The translations under genes and the position numbers were made by a program. From assembly GCA_024275635.1 (NCBI GenBank), contig JAJRYT010000085.1, positions 1 to 64,000 of the forward strand: a stretch of 64,000 nucleotides of DNA. The letters run 5' to 3'. Under the pieces are notes generated by a model. It saw only the letters and a program-made list of their open reading frames with translations. It did no database searches and was not told the DNA's origin. Positions 37,326 to 46,567 of the stretch are shown here, piece after piece; the first letter of the stretch is position 1, and every line of letters begins with the position of its first letter. The stretch comes from Chloroflexota bacterium (lineage in GTDB: Bacteria > Chloroflexota > Anaerolineae > Promineifilales > Promineifilaceae).

Positions 37326-38009
37326 ATGTCTAAAATAATTTTAGTCGTTGACGACGAAGAGAGGCTGGTTTCTCTGGTTAAAGCCTACCTGGAACGCGAA
37401 GGCTTCCGCGTGGTAACGGCCAAAGACGGCCGTCAAGCCCTATTCGTTGCCCGCGCAGAAAAACCCGATCTGATCATCCTCGATTTAATGATGCCGGAGT
37501 TGGACGGCTACGAATTTTTGCGCATCCACCATAAAGAACGGGAAACACCCATCATTATGCTCACGGCTAAAGTAGACGACGACGACAAAGTGCTGGGTCT
37601 CGAACTAGGGGCCGATGATTATGTGACCAAGCCTTTCAGTCCCCGGGAATTGATGGCCCGTGTGCGGGCTGTGCTGCGTCGTTCGGGACAAACAGCGCCA
37701 CATGCCGAGGTGTTGCGCGTGGCCGATATTACCCTGGATCGGGAACAGCATTTTGTCACTGTTGGCAACCAGACTATAGATTTGACGCCATCAGAGTTTG
37801 ACCTGTTGGCCGCGTTAATGGCTTCGCCCGGCCGCGCATTCTCGCGGTATGATTTGCTAGACCATATTCAAGGCGCGGTCTACGAAGGCTACGAACGCAC
37901 AGTAGATGTCCATATCAAGAACCTGCGTAAGAAAATGGAACCCAATCCACGCCAGCCGCGCTACATTGAAACGGTTTATGGCGTCGGCTATCGGTTTGCG
38001 CCGGAATGA
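37326..38009 (+). CDS. OmpR/PhoB-family response regulator
   Basis: Receiver (~1-118) with acidic pocket DDEE near residue 10, phospho-acceptor Asp in IILDLMMPELDGYE and the Lys of VTKPFSPREL. A winged-helix C-terminus (~130-227) has RTVDVHIKNLRKKMEPN and ETVYGVGYRF. It should bind the CTTCA-type repeats upstream. The partner kinase follows after 69 bp. Confidence 0.92.
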   Translation: MSKIILVVDDEERLVSLVKAYLEREGFRVVTAKDGRQALFVARAEKPDLIILDLMMPELDGYEFLRIHHKERETPIIMLTAKVDDDDKVLGLELGADDYVTKPFSPRELMARVRAVLRRSGQTAPHAEVLRVADITLDREQHFVTVGNQTIDLTPSEFDLLAALMASPGRAFSRYDLLDHIQGAVYEGYERTVDVHIKNLRKKMEPNPRQPRYIETVYGVGYRFAPE

Positions 38010-38078
38010 GGGAGAAGGCAGTAAAGTGACAATTAACTCGATACTCGTAAACTTGCAGACTTACTAATCCAATACAAA

Positions 38079-39422
38079 ATGCGATCTTTAGCTCTTAAAC
38101 TGGTTCTTTCTTTCCTGGCAATTAGCCTGATTGGCACAGGTTTGGTGGCCGTATTGGCCGGTCAGGCAACGGCCAACGAGTTTGGTCATTACACAGCCCG
38201 GCAAAATCAGGCGGCTATTTTGGCCGAACTGGCAGATTATTATGAACAGCATGGCAGTTGGGAAGGGGTGGAAACGGCCGTTTCCTTTCGCAGCGGCAAC
38301 GGTCGCGGGCAAGGCGGCGGCGTAGCCCTGGCCGACACATCCGGGCAGATTGTCCTGGGCGGCATCGGCTACCGGCCAGGCCGCCAGTTAGCCGATGACA
38401 CTCTGGCGCGGGGCGTACCCATCACCGTAAACAGCATACAGGTCGGCACGCTGCTGGCTGGAAACGAAGCTGCCGGGGGCAAAATGGGGCAGGCCGAAGC
38501 CGAATTTCTGACCCAGGTGAATCAGGCGTTGACTTTGGCGGCTGGGGGGGCGACGGCCGTTGCCCTCCTCCTCGCCATTTTCCTGGCTCGCACCCTCACC
38601 CGCCCCCTGCGCGAATTAACAACCGCTACCCGCGCCGTCGCCAAAGGGGATCTGGAGCAGCAGGTAGCCGTCCGCTCCCAGGATGAGTTAGGCGAACTGG
38701 CCGCCTCCTTCAACCAGATGAGCGCTGACCTTACCCATGCCCGCGATTTGCGCCGCCAGATGACGGCCGACATCGCCCACGATTTGCGTACCCCCATCAG
38801 CGTCATCCTGGGTCACGCCGAAGCGTTGGAAGACGGCGTTTTCCCCCCCACGCCAGAAAACATCCACATCATCCACGACGAAGCGCAGCGGCTCAACCGG
38901 TTAGTCGCCGACTTACGCACCCTGTCGCTGGCCGAAGCGGGCGAGCTGCCGCTGGTGAAACGGCCGTCCAACCTGGCCGTCCTGCTGCAAGACACAATCA
39001 GCGCCCACACCCCCCAGGCCCAACGGCAAGACGTTGCCCTGCGGATAGACATCCCCTCTAAATTGCCAGAAGTTGACCTGGACGCCTACCGAATAGCGCA
39101 AGTGTTAGGCAATTTGGCGAGCAATGCGCTGCGCCACACGCCCGCCGGCGGTTCCATCACACTGGGCGCGCGGGAAATGAACGGCCGTATTCAATTGCAG
39201 GTGCAAGATTCCGGGACCGGCATTACGCCGGAAGATTTGCCCCACATCTTCGACCGCTTCTACCGGGCCGACAAATCGCGGCGGCGGGAGGAACAAAGCG
39301 GCTCCGGCCTGGGACTGGCAATTGCTAAATCAATTGTAGAAGGGCATAACGGCCGTATCTGGGCAGACAGCCAGTTAAACCAGGGGACAACCTTCTTTAT
39401 CGAACTGGAGTCTGAAGAATGA
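38079..39422 (+). CDS. Membrane sensor histidine kinase (HAMP, HisKA, HATPase)
   Basis: 447 residues: helix 1 (~8-30), an external domain of ~120 residues, helix 2 (~150-175), HAMP (~175-228), then phosphoacceptor MTADIAHDLRTPISVIL. The ATPase has NLASNALRHTPAGG, DSGTGITPEDLPHIFDRFYR and GSGLGLAIA. It is the cognate kinase of the adjacent OmpR-type regulator. The ORF ends 6 bp from the convergent small protein gene. Confidence 0.91.
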   Translation: MRSLALKLVLSFLAISLIGTGLVAVLAGQATANEFGHYTARQNQAAILAELADYYEQHGSWEGVETAVSFRSGNGRGQGGGVALADTSGQIVLGGIGYRPGRQLADDTLARGVPITVNSIQVGTLLAGNEAAGGKMGQAEAEFLTQVNQALTLAAGGATAVALLLAIFLARTLTRPLRELTTATRAVAKGDLEQQVAVRSQDELGELAASFNQMSADLTHARDLRRQMTADIAHDLRTPISVILGHAEALEDGVFPPTPENIHIIHDEAQRLNRLVADLRTLSLAEAGELPLVKRPSNLAVLLQDTISAHTPQAQRQDVALRIDIPSKLPEVDLDAYRIAQVLGNLASNALRHTPAGGSITLGAREMNGRIQLQVQDSGTGITPEDLPHIFDRFYRADKSRRREEQSGSGLGLAIAKSIVEGHNGRIWADSQLNQGTTFFIELESEE

Positions 39423-39428
39423 CGGCCG

Positions 39429-39644
39429 TCACCCCTCTCGTACAGTGTGTTGATGCAGCGTCGGCGTTGGATAGGCATACACGTCCAACTCATCTGCCAG
39501 CCCGCCCCGGTTAATCCAGCGCAAGGTCAGCCCCACCGACAGCACAATCCCGCCTCCTAAAACCAACACAATCACGCTGCCAATTCCCGGCGAGTTAATC
39601 AGCCGGTAAAGAAATGTGAACAAAGCTGTATCTGGAAAATTCAT
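39429..39644 (-). CDS. Small single-helix membrane protein of redox module 1
   Basis: 71 residues with one hydrophobic helix (~25-42). The segment NSPGIGSVIVLVLGGG, then LTLRWINRGG, matches NTPGIGGLMVMSVIT, then FFLTRWVIQGG, of the 58-residue protein at 60312-60488. Both follow an NrfD gene as the last part of a molybdopterin/ferredoxin/NrfD set, so this is probably an accessory subunit. No named family is recognised. GAGGAA precedes ATG 39644. Confidence 0.72.
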   Translation of the reverse strand: MNFPDTALFTFLYRLINSPGIGSVIVLVLGGGIVLSVGLTLRWINRGGLADELDVYAYPTPTLHQHTVREG

Positions 39645-39660
39645 GGGTATTCCTCTGTTC

Positions 39661-39703
39661 AGTATTCAGCGAGCAGTGAAACTGAACACTGAACACTGCT
39701 TAC
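39661..39703. repeat. ACTGAACACTGAACACTG short repeat
   Basis: AACACTG words repeat between NrfD and the small membrane protein gene; a related AACTGAA motif appears at 46018. Confidence 0.6.
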
Positions 39704-39705
39704 TT

Positions 39706-41256
39706 TCAATCCCCCGCCCCGCGTAGTGACCGCCGCGCCCTGGATGGCTCCGGCAGGGGGATGTGTACCTTCGCCCGCTCCGCTTCAATCACCCGCCCTT
39801 CCATCACCTCCCACACCGAAACGGCCGGGAACAGCTTGAGGAAAACGGTGAACAGGAAGATGAACAGGGCGAAGGAAGCGGCCGTAATAGCGTATTCCGT
39901 CATCGTTGGCTGGTAAGTGGCGTAATCCACCAGGTAGGGATGCGTCATCGTCGGGGCGATTATGTTCCACCGCTCCAGCCACATGCCCACCAGGACGAAT
40001 ATGGCGGCCAGCGCCGTCGCCCCGACCGGGCGCGTCTTGAACCAGGCGGCCACGCCCATCCCGGCCAGGAACAGGGAGAGGGCCAACGCGCCGATGACCA
40101 CCGGCAGGGAAGCGAACATGGGCAGGCGTCCGGCCAGGGAGAGGGCAGACAGAAGGGCAATGACGGCCGTTCCCCACGACGCCAGCGGATGAAACAGTCC
40201 CTTCTTCACCGCCCGCGCCGGCAGCAGCAGCGGGGCCACCATGATCCAGAACGCCATCACCATCAGCGCCACCATCGTCCAGAAGCCGGGCGCAAATTCG
40301 CCCCACAGCTTGCTGGCCAGCACCGGAAACTCATTCGCCTCCTGCCCAGCGGCCAGCGTCAGGTATTCGGCATAGGTGAAATACATCCAGACCGCGTTCA
40401 TGACGATGAAGAGCAGGCCCAGATTGCGGTATTGGCGGCCGGTGATGTAATCTTCCAGCCCCATCACCCGGCGGACGACGGTCATCGCCACGAACAGAGC
40501 GCCGATGCCGGAAAAGATGGCGCCGACGACGAAGTAGGGGCCGAAAATGGTGGAGTGCCAGCCCGGCTGCACCGTCGTCGCCAGAATCCAGGAGATGATG
40601 GTATGGACGGAGACGGCGATGGGGATGATGAGCACAGCCATAACGGCAATCGCTTTTTCCAGGCGCAGCCACTGCTGCCGGTTGCCGCGCCAGCCGATGG
40701 CCAGCAAGGTGTACAGCCGCTTTTGCCAGCGACGGCCGTTTTCCGGGAAGTGGTCGCGCAGCAGGGCGGCGTCGGGGATGAGGGGCAGGTACAGGTAGGT
40801 GAGCGATCCCAGCAAATAGGCGGTCACAGAGATGGCGTCCCACAACAGCGGCGATTGCAAACGGCCGTAACGAAACACGTAGAAAAACCGCTCCGGTCGG
40901 CCCATGTCTATGACGATTTGCAGCGAACCGACAATGAGGGCAACGGCCGTGATCGCTTCCGCCACCCGCGTAATGGATCGCCGCCACTCTGCCCCCGTCA
41001 CCCGTAAAATCGCCGAAATCAGCGTCCCGGCGTGGCTGATGCCGATGAAAAAGACGAAGTTGACCATGTAAACGCCCCAGAACACCGGCCTTTGCATCCC
41101 CGTCTCCCCCAGGCCAAAGAGTACCTGACGGCCGTACATGAACGCTCCCCAGCCCATCACCGCCAACAGCAGCAGAATAAACCCCCAAAACCGGGGCGAC
41201 GCCGTAAACAACGGCTCCAGTAGTTTTGCCTTATCCTTCTCATCAACTTTGAGCAT
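39706..41256 (-). CDS. NrfD/PsrC-type membrane subunit, module 1
   Basis: 516 residues with about ten membrane helices, longer than the ~450-residue paralogue at 60607. Typical segments are PVFWGVYMVNFVFFIGISHA, YGRLQSPLLWDAISVTAYL and PGWHSTIFGPYFVVGA. Members exchange electrons with quinones, or act in alternative complex III and polysulfide or tetrathionate reductases. ATG 41256 has CGAGGA at good spacing; a TTG at 41262 is an alternative. It lies between the ferredoxin and small-subunit genes. Confidence 0.9.
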   Translation of the reverse strand: MLKVDEKDKAKLLEPLFTASPRFWGFILLLLAVMGWGAFMYGRQVLFGLGETGMQRPVFWGVYMVNFVFFIGISHAGTLISAILRVTGAEWRRSITRVAEAITAVALIVGSLQIVIDMGRPERFFYVFRYGRLQSPLLWDAISVTAYLLGSLTYLYLPLIPDAALLRDHFPENGRRWQKRLYTLLAIGWRGNRQQWLRLEKAIAVMAVLIIPIAVSVHTIISWILATTVQPGWHSTIFGPYFVVGAIFSGIGALFVAMTVVRRVMGLEDYITGRQYRNLGLLFIVMNAVWMYFTYAEYLTLAAGQEANEFPVLASKLWGEFAPGFWTMVALMVMAFWIMVAPLLLPARAVKKGLFHPLASWGTAVIALLSALSLAGRLPMFASLPVVIGALALSLFLAGMGVAAWFKTRPVGATALAAIFVLVGMWLERWNIIAPTMTHPYLVDYATYQPTMTEYAITAASFALFIFLFTVFLKLFPAVSVWEVMEGRVIEAERAKVHIPLPEPSRARRSLRGAGD

Positions 41257-41267
41257 CACCAATTCCT

Positions 41268-41325
41268 CGATATAGTGCGTATTACGTAATACGCACTACG
41301 CACTACGCACTACGCCCAACACATC
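41268..41325. repeat. CGCACTA short tandem repeat
   Basis: CGTATTACGTAATACG palindrome followed by CGCACTACGCACTACG words, between ferredoxin and NrfD genes. Confidence 0.75.
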
Positions 41326-42052
41326 ACCCTTCCCGCAAATAAATCACCTTTGGCCGCGTGCCCACATCCTCCAGCAGGCGGAAGGCGCGCGGGTTTTGCG
41401 ACAGCATTGCTACCGTACTGTCCGGATCATCCAGGTCGCCAAAATAACGCGCTTTGGCCGTACAGGTTTGCACGCAGGCAGGCACATACTCATCCGGGCG
41501 GAAATCGCGCCCCTCCGCCGCTGCCCGATCCTGGGCCGCATAAAGCCGCTGGATGCAGAAGGTACACTTTTCCACCACCCCCCGGAGACGAACGGCCGGC
41601 CCTTCCAAATCATCTCTTCCCACCACCCGATCCGGGTTCAGGCAGCGCGCCATTTCAGGCGACCAGTAGGGATCGTGCCAGTTGAAGTAACGCGCCCCAT
41701 ACGGGCAGGCGACTGTGCAAAAGCGGCAGCCGATACAGCGGGCGTAATTTTGGCGCACCGTCCCATTCTCATCCTGGAAAGTGCCCTGGACGGGGCAGAC
41801 CTTGACACAGGGCGGGTTTTCACAGTGCATACACGGCCGTGGCAGATAGCGGGTGCGTACATGCGGATACGCGCCCGCCTCTTCCGTTCCGTTAACCGGA
41901 TTGGGAAACACATCATTCCAGCGGATCGCCCGCCCCATCGCCGCTTCCTCCGGCGAAATGGCCGGTGTGTTGTTTTCGTGGCGGCAGGCGATACTGCACC
42001 CCTGGCAAGCGACGCATTTATCTAAATCAACAATCATGGCCCACTTTGTCAT
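41324..42052 (-). CDS. Four-cluster [4Fe-4S] ferredoxin subunit, module 1
   Basis: 242 residues with cysteine groups CVACQGCSIACRHEN, CMHCENPPCVKVCP, CIGCRFCTVACPYG and CTFCIQRL...CVQTC. This matches PsrB/PhsB/TtrB/NrfC electron-transfer subunits. It carries electrons between the molybdopterin subunit and NrfD. No signal peptide is visible; it would travel with the Tat-signal-bearing catalytic subunit. GAGG precedes ATG 42052. It is nearly collinear with the module 2 copy at 61962. Confidence 0.92.
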   Translation of the reverse strand: MTKWAMIVDLDKCVACQGCSIACRHENNTPAISPEEAAMGRAIRWNDVFPNPVNGTEEAGAYPHVRTRYLPRPCMHCENPPCVKVCPVQGTFQDENGTVRQNYARCIGCRFCTVACPYGARYFNWHDPYWSPEMARCLNPDRVVGRDDLEGPAVRLRGVVEKCTFCIQRLYAAQDRAAAEGRDFRPDEYVPACVQTCTAKARYFGDLDDPDSTVAMLSQNPRAFRLLEDVGTRPKVIYLREG

Positions 42053-42069
42053 GGTTTGCCTCGTTACTT

Positions 42070-42137
42070 GTTATCCGTATTCCTCCGCATTCCGTGTTCC
42101 GTTTACGGATTACGATTCACGGCTTACGGAATATACC
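42070..42137. repeat. CCGTATT/CCGTGTT heptamer repeat with inverted part
   Basis: CCGTATT, CCGCATT and CCGTGTT words followed by inverted ACGGATTACG and ACGGAAT. It covers the end of the molybdopterin gene. Confidence 0.7.
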
Positions 42138-44503
42138 TTCACCCGCGTATTCGTCATCGCCGCCAGACCGGTGAACGGTTCACTGGCCGGATTCATGATG
42201 GACATCCCATTAACGCCGCGATTGCGGGCGAAACGGCCGACGGCCGTATGCCCCATGTTGTGCGGCAAATTGACCACGTCCAGGCGCAGGGCTGGAACCA
42301 ATTTCAACGTCGTTTGCAGCTTGCCAAACGGGCTTTCCACAACGACCGTCTGACCATCCGCCAGCCCCATCTCCCGCGCCGTCTCCGGGTTCATCTCCAG
42401 CCAGCTCGTCCACGTCTCCCGCACCGTCATGCCGCTGATCTCCTGCATGGATGGTAGATTGGCGTTGTAGCTGTGCGCCCCCAGGCTCATCAGCGTCACC
42501 ACATTCAGCAGGAATGGGTACGCGGCTTCCTCCCCGGCATAGACAACATCCTCATGATGGGGCAAGTAAAGGGCGTCGCCGGAAACGGCCGTCTCCCACT
42601 CCTGGCTCCGCTCCGAGAGATGACAGAACAATTCACGGCTGAAGAAATCGAAACGGCCGTCCCGCGCCGCCAGACGCCGATCCTTGCCTACCACCTCATT
42701 GATCCAGCGCGCGCTGCCCCGGCGGGCAAAGCGGTAGCCCGGCGTCAGCCACACCCCCAGCTCCGCCAGCGTCTCCCAATCCGTGCCCACGTTTTGCAGC
42801 CGGTCTTGCAACAGTTCCTTGAATGACCCCCAAGGAAACGCTGCCGCCACCGGGTCGCCCATCGCCTGGGCCACCTTCAGCAAAAAGTCGCCGGTAGGCA
42901 TCGTGTCATACAGCGGCTCCACTACCGGCTGGCGCAAAGCCGCGCCGGGATACCCCAGCCCTTCCATGTAATCATCCTGCCACCGCTCCAAAAACGTCGG
43001 TTCCGGCAGCGCCAGGTCGGCGTATTGGGCCGATTCGTCCATGAACGCAGCAAAAGAGACGATGAAGGGGATTTTCTCGAAGGCGCGGATGAACTTCTCG
43101 CCGCCGGGCGTTTCATAAACCGGGTTGGCGTCGTAGAGGAACAGCGCTTCAACCGGGTAGCCGTCCAGCACCCGGTCGGCGGCGGCCTGGTAAGCGTGGC
43201 GGGCCAGGGGGAAATGGGTTCCCGCGCCGTCTAATCGCTCGGCTTGACGGCCGTTCTCCGCCACCGGGTCGTCCGGCAGCTCAGGCCAGGGCGGGCAGGG
43301 CGGGTAGCGCTGGGTCAGCGCCCCGCCGGGAACCTCCAGGCTGCCCACCAGCGCGTTTAGACAGTGAACGGCCGTCGCCGCCGCCAGCCCGTTCAGACTG
43401 CCGTTCAGCAGGCCGCCCTTCCCCGGCAAAATCGCCACCGCTGGCGGGTTCCCGGCAAATTCGCCCGCCAGCCGGCCAATCGTCGTCGCCGGCACGCCGG
43501 TGATTTGCTCCACCCGGCGCGGATCGTAATTCTCCAGCACAAAATTCTTGAACCCCTTGCGCGTCTTCCCCTGGTCATCCTTAAAATCTTCAAAACCAAA
43601 GGCGTAATTGTGGACGAAATCAGAATCAAACTGGCCCGTTTTGATGATGACGTTAGCCATCGCCAGCGCCAGCGCGCCATCCGTCCCCGGCGCGATGGGG
43701 ATCCACTCGTCCGCTTTGGCCCCGGTGATCCCCTGGCGCGGGTCAATGTGAACCAGTTTGCCCCGGTTGGCCCGGCCGCGGCGCAGGTAGCCGTACCCGG
43801 CGATGGTCCGCTGCGGATTGCGCCCCGCTTCCAGCAAACTGGCGCCAAAGCTGAGGACGTAGCTGCTGTTTTCCAGGTCGTAAACGGGCAGATCGTACAC
43901 GCCCTGGGTGAACAGATTGGCGAGTTTGGCCGCTTCGATGTTCAAACTGTCGTGGGAGATGGCGTTGGGGGAACCGACGGCCGTCATAAACCGCTCCAAA
44001 AAGCCGCGCATCTGCCCCCGCGTCTCCCCGTACAGCAGCGCCGCCCGCTCCGGACGCCCGGCCGCCCGCAAATTCCCCAATTTCTCAGCCACCAATCTCA
44101 CGGCTTCATCCCAGCCAATCGCTTCCCATTCCCCCGCGCCCCGCGCCCCAACCCGCCGCATCGGCCCGGTAAGCCGGTCGGGGTTGTAGAGCAATTCCGG
44201 CGCCGCCTGCCCTTTGTGGCACAACGCGCCCAGGTTTACCGGGTGCATGGGGCTGCCTTCCACTTTGACCAGGTTGCCGTCCACAATCCGGGCCAACATG
44301 CCGCAGCCGCTGGGGCAAAGGGCGCAGACGGTGGGGATGATCTGGCTGTTCCCACTGGTTTCCAGGCGGGCGGGCAGGGTGATGGGATTGGGTACGGCCG
44401 TCATCTTGTACACCAGCCGCGGCGCAGAAATCATCGCCGCCGACCCGGCCACCCCGGCCGACAGGCGCAAAAATTTCCGGCGTGAAATCGTTTCGTTTAT
44501 CAT
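42110..44503 (-). CDS. Molybdopterin oxidoreductase catalytic subunit, module 1 (Psr/Phs/Ttr-like)
   Basis: 797 residues. A Tat signal (SRRKFLRLSAG) is followed by a [4Fe-4S] motif, CALCPSGCGM then CHKG. The molybdopterin-binding domains follow (GETRGQMRGFLERFM, LSFGASLLEAGRNPQR, HIDPRQGITGAKADEWIPI, GKGGLL, LPEPTFLERWQDDY, RRGSARWINE). At the usual Mo-ligand site the sequence reads ISHDSLNIEAA, with no obvious Cys; the true ligand is unclear. The start is ATG 44503 (GGAGGG upstream). It overlaps the cytochrome stop by one base (TGATG), implying translational coupling. The substrate is unknown. Confidence 0.88.
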   Translation of the reverse strand: MINETISRRKFLRLSAGVAGSAAMISAPRLVYKMTAVPNPITLPARLETSGNSQIIPTVCALCPSGCGMLARIVDGNLVKVEGSPMHPVNLGALCHKGQAAPELLYNPDRLTGPMRRVGARGAGEWEAIGWDEAVRLVAEKLGNLRAAGRPERAALLYGETRGQMRGFLERFMTAVGSPNAISHDSLNIEAAKLANLFTQGVYDLPVYDLENSSYVLSFGASLLEAGRNPQRTIAGYGYLRRGRANRGKLVHIDPRQGITGAKADEWIPIAPGTDGALALAMANVIIKTGQFDSDFVHNYAFGFEDFKDDQGKTRKGFKNFVLENYDPRRVEQITGVPATTIGRLAGEFAGNPPAVAILPGKGGLLNGSLNGLAAATAVHCLNALVGSLEVPGGALTQRYPPCPPWPELPDDPVAENGRQAERLDGAGTHFPLARHAYQAAADRVLDGYPVEALFLYDANPVYETPGGEKFIRAFEKIPFIVSFAAFMDESAQYADLALPEPTFLERWQDDYMEGLGYPGAALRQPVVEPLYDTMPTGDFLLKVAQAMGDPVAAAFPWGSFKELLQDRLQNVGTDWETLAELGVWLTPGYRFARRGSARWINEVVGKDRRLAARDGRFDFFSRELFCHLSERSQEWETAVSGDALYLPHHEDVVYAGEEAAYPFLLNVVTLMSLGAHSYNANLPSMQEISGMTVRETWTSWLEMNPETAREMGLADGQTVVVESPFGKLQTTLKLVPALRLDVVNLPHNMGHTAVGRFARNRGVNGMSIMNPASEPFTGLAAMTNTRVKVYSVSRES

Positions 44504-45102
44504 CAATTCCCTCCACACCGCGGCGCATCCGGCGACGGGTTACAACCGAATTCGGCCGGGGGCAGCGGGTAGCTCATCGGCGGTGGCTCCAGTTCCCCAG
44601 AGGCGATCCCAGCGGTAAACGCCACCAACGCTTCCAACTGCTCGTCCGTGAACTGCCCTTCAAAGGGGGGCATCCCGCTCCGCTCCCGGCCGCGCAGGAT
44701 GGTGGAGCGGATTTTAGACTGACGCAGGCCGGTTCCAGTGATTGCTGTGCCGAACAGTCCTTCGCCCGCCACGCCATGACAGCCAGCGCAGGCGATGTCG
44801 TACAGTTCCGCCCCATCTGCCACGCCGGGCGCGGCCAGGATGTTGCCCAACTGCGGCAGTTGATCCGGCCGGCCTCGCGCCGCCCACAGCAGCCCGCGTA
44901 GGGTGCGCGGCCCGCCGCCGCCGGGATTGACGTGGCAGGTTCCGCACGCCTCGCCGGTGCGAGCGGCGTATTCGGGCAGGGCGTGAACGGACTGGCTGTT
45001 AGCAGTCAGTTTGACGGCCACAATCAGCGCGACCAACAATCCGGCCAGTCCAACCCACTGTCCTATTTTTCGAATGCTGACTTTGTTCATGGCGCATTTC
45101 AC
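44503..45102 (-). CDS. Diheme cytochrome c, module 1
   Basis: 199 residues with one N-terminal helix (~12-32) serving as signal or anchor. Two heme motifs are present: CGTCH, and CAGCH in IACAGCHGVAGEG. A Met ligand is likely in SGMPPFEGQ. The second half has the normal class I cytochrome c shape. It probably passes electrons to or from the molybdopterin complex, whose gene it overlaps. An alternative start at 45090 is possible. Confidence 0.87.
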   Translation of the reverse strand: MKCAMNKVSIRKIGQWVGLAGLLVALIVAVKLTANSQSVHALPEYAARTGEACGTCHVNPGGGGPRTLRGLLWAARGRPDQLPQLGNILAAPGVADGAELYDIACAGCHGVAGEGLFGTAITGTGLRQSKIRSTILRGRERSGMPPFEGQFTDEQLEALVAFTAGIASGELEPPPMSYPLPPAEFGCNPSPDAPRCGGN

Positions 45103-45164
45103 TCAGGGAATGGGCGGGACATGAGCCGCCCATTCCAGATTGACTGGCTTGTGCGATTTTCTGG

Positions 45165-45215
45165 ATGTCCGTGTTCCATATTCCGTGTTCGGATTACGGT
45201 TTACGGTTTACGTTC
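45165..45215. repeat. CCGTGTT and CGGTTTA word repeat
   Basis: CCGTGTTCCATATTCCGTGTTCGG followed by inverted ATTACGGTTTACGG, between the slipin and cytochrome genes. Confidence 0.65.
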
Positions 45216-45989
45216 CTATGCGTGCCCGTTGGTGGCGATGGCTTTAACGGCCGTACTCGTCACTTCGCGCACAATATCCATTGGAATCGGCAGGATGGTT
45301 GCGTTTTGCTCACTGGCCATCTCCACCAGAGATTGCAAATACCGCAGTTGGAGACTGGCCGGGGAAGCCGCCAGCGTATCGCCCGCTTCCGCCAGCGATT
45401 TAGCCGCCAGCCGTTCGCCGTCGGCGTGAATGATCTTGGCCCGCTTTTCCCGCTCCGCTTCCGCCTGCCGGGCCATCGCCCGCTGCATACTGGAAGGCAA
45501 GAGGACATCCTTCACTTCCACGATGCTCACTTCCACGCCCCACGGTTCCGTGTGCTCATCAATAATCTTGCTCAGCCGATCATTCACCCGGTCGCGGTGC
45601 GCCAGCAGTTCATCCAGGTCGGACTGGCCCAAAACGCTGCGTAGCGTCGTTAGCGCAAACTGGCCGGTAGCTTTGATATAGTTTTTTACTGTGATAGTGG
45701 CATCCGAGGCGTTGACGACGCGGCAGTACACCACCGCATCCACTTCTACCGTCACATTATCGCGCGTAATCACTTCTTGCGGCTCCACTACAAGCGTCTC
45801 TACCCGCATATCCATTTTGATCATGCGGTCAATATAAGGGATGATGAAATTCAGCCCCGGGCCCCGCTCGCCGACGAGTTTACCAAAGCGGAACACGACC
45901 CCTTTTTCGTACTGCCACACGACCTTCACCGCGGGAACGACGATGAGCAAGGCTACAACAAGTCCACCAACGATAGTCCAGGTATTCAT
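45216..45989 (-). CDS. Slipin/stomatin-like SPFH protein
   Basis: 257 residues: one N-terminal helix (~5-25), the SPFH/band-7 domain (EKGVVFRFGKLVGERGPGLNF, VTVEVDAVVYCRVVN, LRSVLGQSDLDELL), then a charged coiled coil (ARQAEAEREKRAKII). It is a membrane scaffold that often accompanies membrane enzymes. AGGAGAG precedes ATG 45989. A link with the redox module downstream is only positional. Confidence 0.9.
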   Translation of the reverse strand: MNTWTIVGGLVVALLIVVPAVKVVWQYEKGVVFRFGKLVGERGPGLNFIIPYIDRMIKMDMRVETLVVEPQEVITRDNVTVEVDAVVYCRVVNASDATITVKNYIKATGQFALTTLRSVLGQSDLDELLAHRDRVNDRLSKIIDEHTEPWGVEVSIVEVKDVLLPSSMQRAMARQAEAEREKRAKIIHADGERLAAKSLAEAGDTLAASPASLQLRYLQSLVEMASEQNATILPIPMDIVREVTSTAVKAIATNGHA

Positions 45990-46017
45990 GAGTTTACTCT
46001 CCTTATTATTTTCGCGC

Positions 46018-46068
46018 CCAGTTTTCAGTGGACAGTCACTGAATATGGAATACTGAAAACTGTTTACA
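46018..46068. repeat. CAGTTTTCAGTGGACAGTCACTGAA-like inverted repeat
   Basis: CAGTTTTCAGT and its complement ACTGAAAACTG face each other around a TGAATATGGAATA loop. With the terminator below it fills the slipin/ferredoxin divergent gap (45990-46300). Confidence 0.6.
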
Positions 46069-46148
46069 GATTATTTTTCATATGCTTACATGGTAATAAA
46101 TCGCCGGGAAGTTGGGAATCGCAGGATTTGCCAGATTAATATAAAAAA

Positions 46149-46172
46149 ACGCCAACTTTGCTGGCGTTTTTT
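46149..46172. terminator. Bidirectional rho-independent terminator
   Basis: AAAAAACGCCA and TGGCGTTTTTT pair around CTTTGC, with A-run and T-run on either side. Confidence 0.75.
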
Positions 46173-46300
46173 GCGATTGGAGACTGACATACGCTTTTGA
46201 AATACCAATAGGAATTTTAGCCTAATTCTCAAAAAACAATTGCCAAATGGCGTTTTCAGGAGTAAAGTTTTTAATTAATCGTTTCCAGGAGAAAATGCTT

Positions 46301-46567
46301 ATGAGCCTTCAGCAGATGTTCAGACGAGAAGCGTCCAAACGCATGGCGCTTTCAGCCGGTATCGTCGCACCCGATTCGGCCCGCTGCGTGCAGTGCGGGA
46401 TATGCACCTATAACTGTCCAATTGGCATTGATGTACGCCGACATGTCTGGCAGGAACAGACCGTGTCAGACAGTCATTGTTTAACCTGTGGCGAGTGTAT
46501 CACACGTTGCCCGCGCGGGGTGTTGAGTTTTCAGCGCGCTAATTTGGAAGCTGAGGCGGCAAAATGA
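46301..46567 (+). CDS. Two-cluster [4Fe-4S] ferredoxin (HdrC-like)
   Basis: 88 residues with two clear motifs, CVQCGICTYNCPIG and CLTCGECITRCPRG, as in the iron-sulfur half of HdrC-type proteins. It probably links the FAD oxidoreductase (overlapping by 4 bp, ATGA) to another carrier. ATG 46301 gives CAGGAG nine bases upstream; an ATG at 46295 would be too close. It is the first gene of the multiheme cluster. Confidence 0.85.
   Translation: MSLQQMFRREASKRMALSAGIVAPDSARCVQCGICTYNCPIGIDVRRHVWQEQTVSDSHCLTCGECITRCPRGVLSFQRANLEAEAAK

Noticed and set aside
39763-41007. Long plus-strand ORF of 414 codons
   Set aside because: Antisense to NrfD of module 1; composition (Arg/His/Gln-rich) is typical of shadow frames.
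43364-44485. Long plus-strand ORF of 373 codons
   Set aside because: Antisense shadow of the molybdopterin subunit, which has clear motifs.
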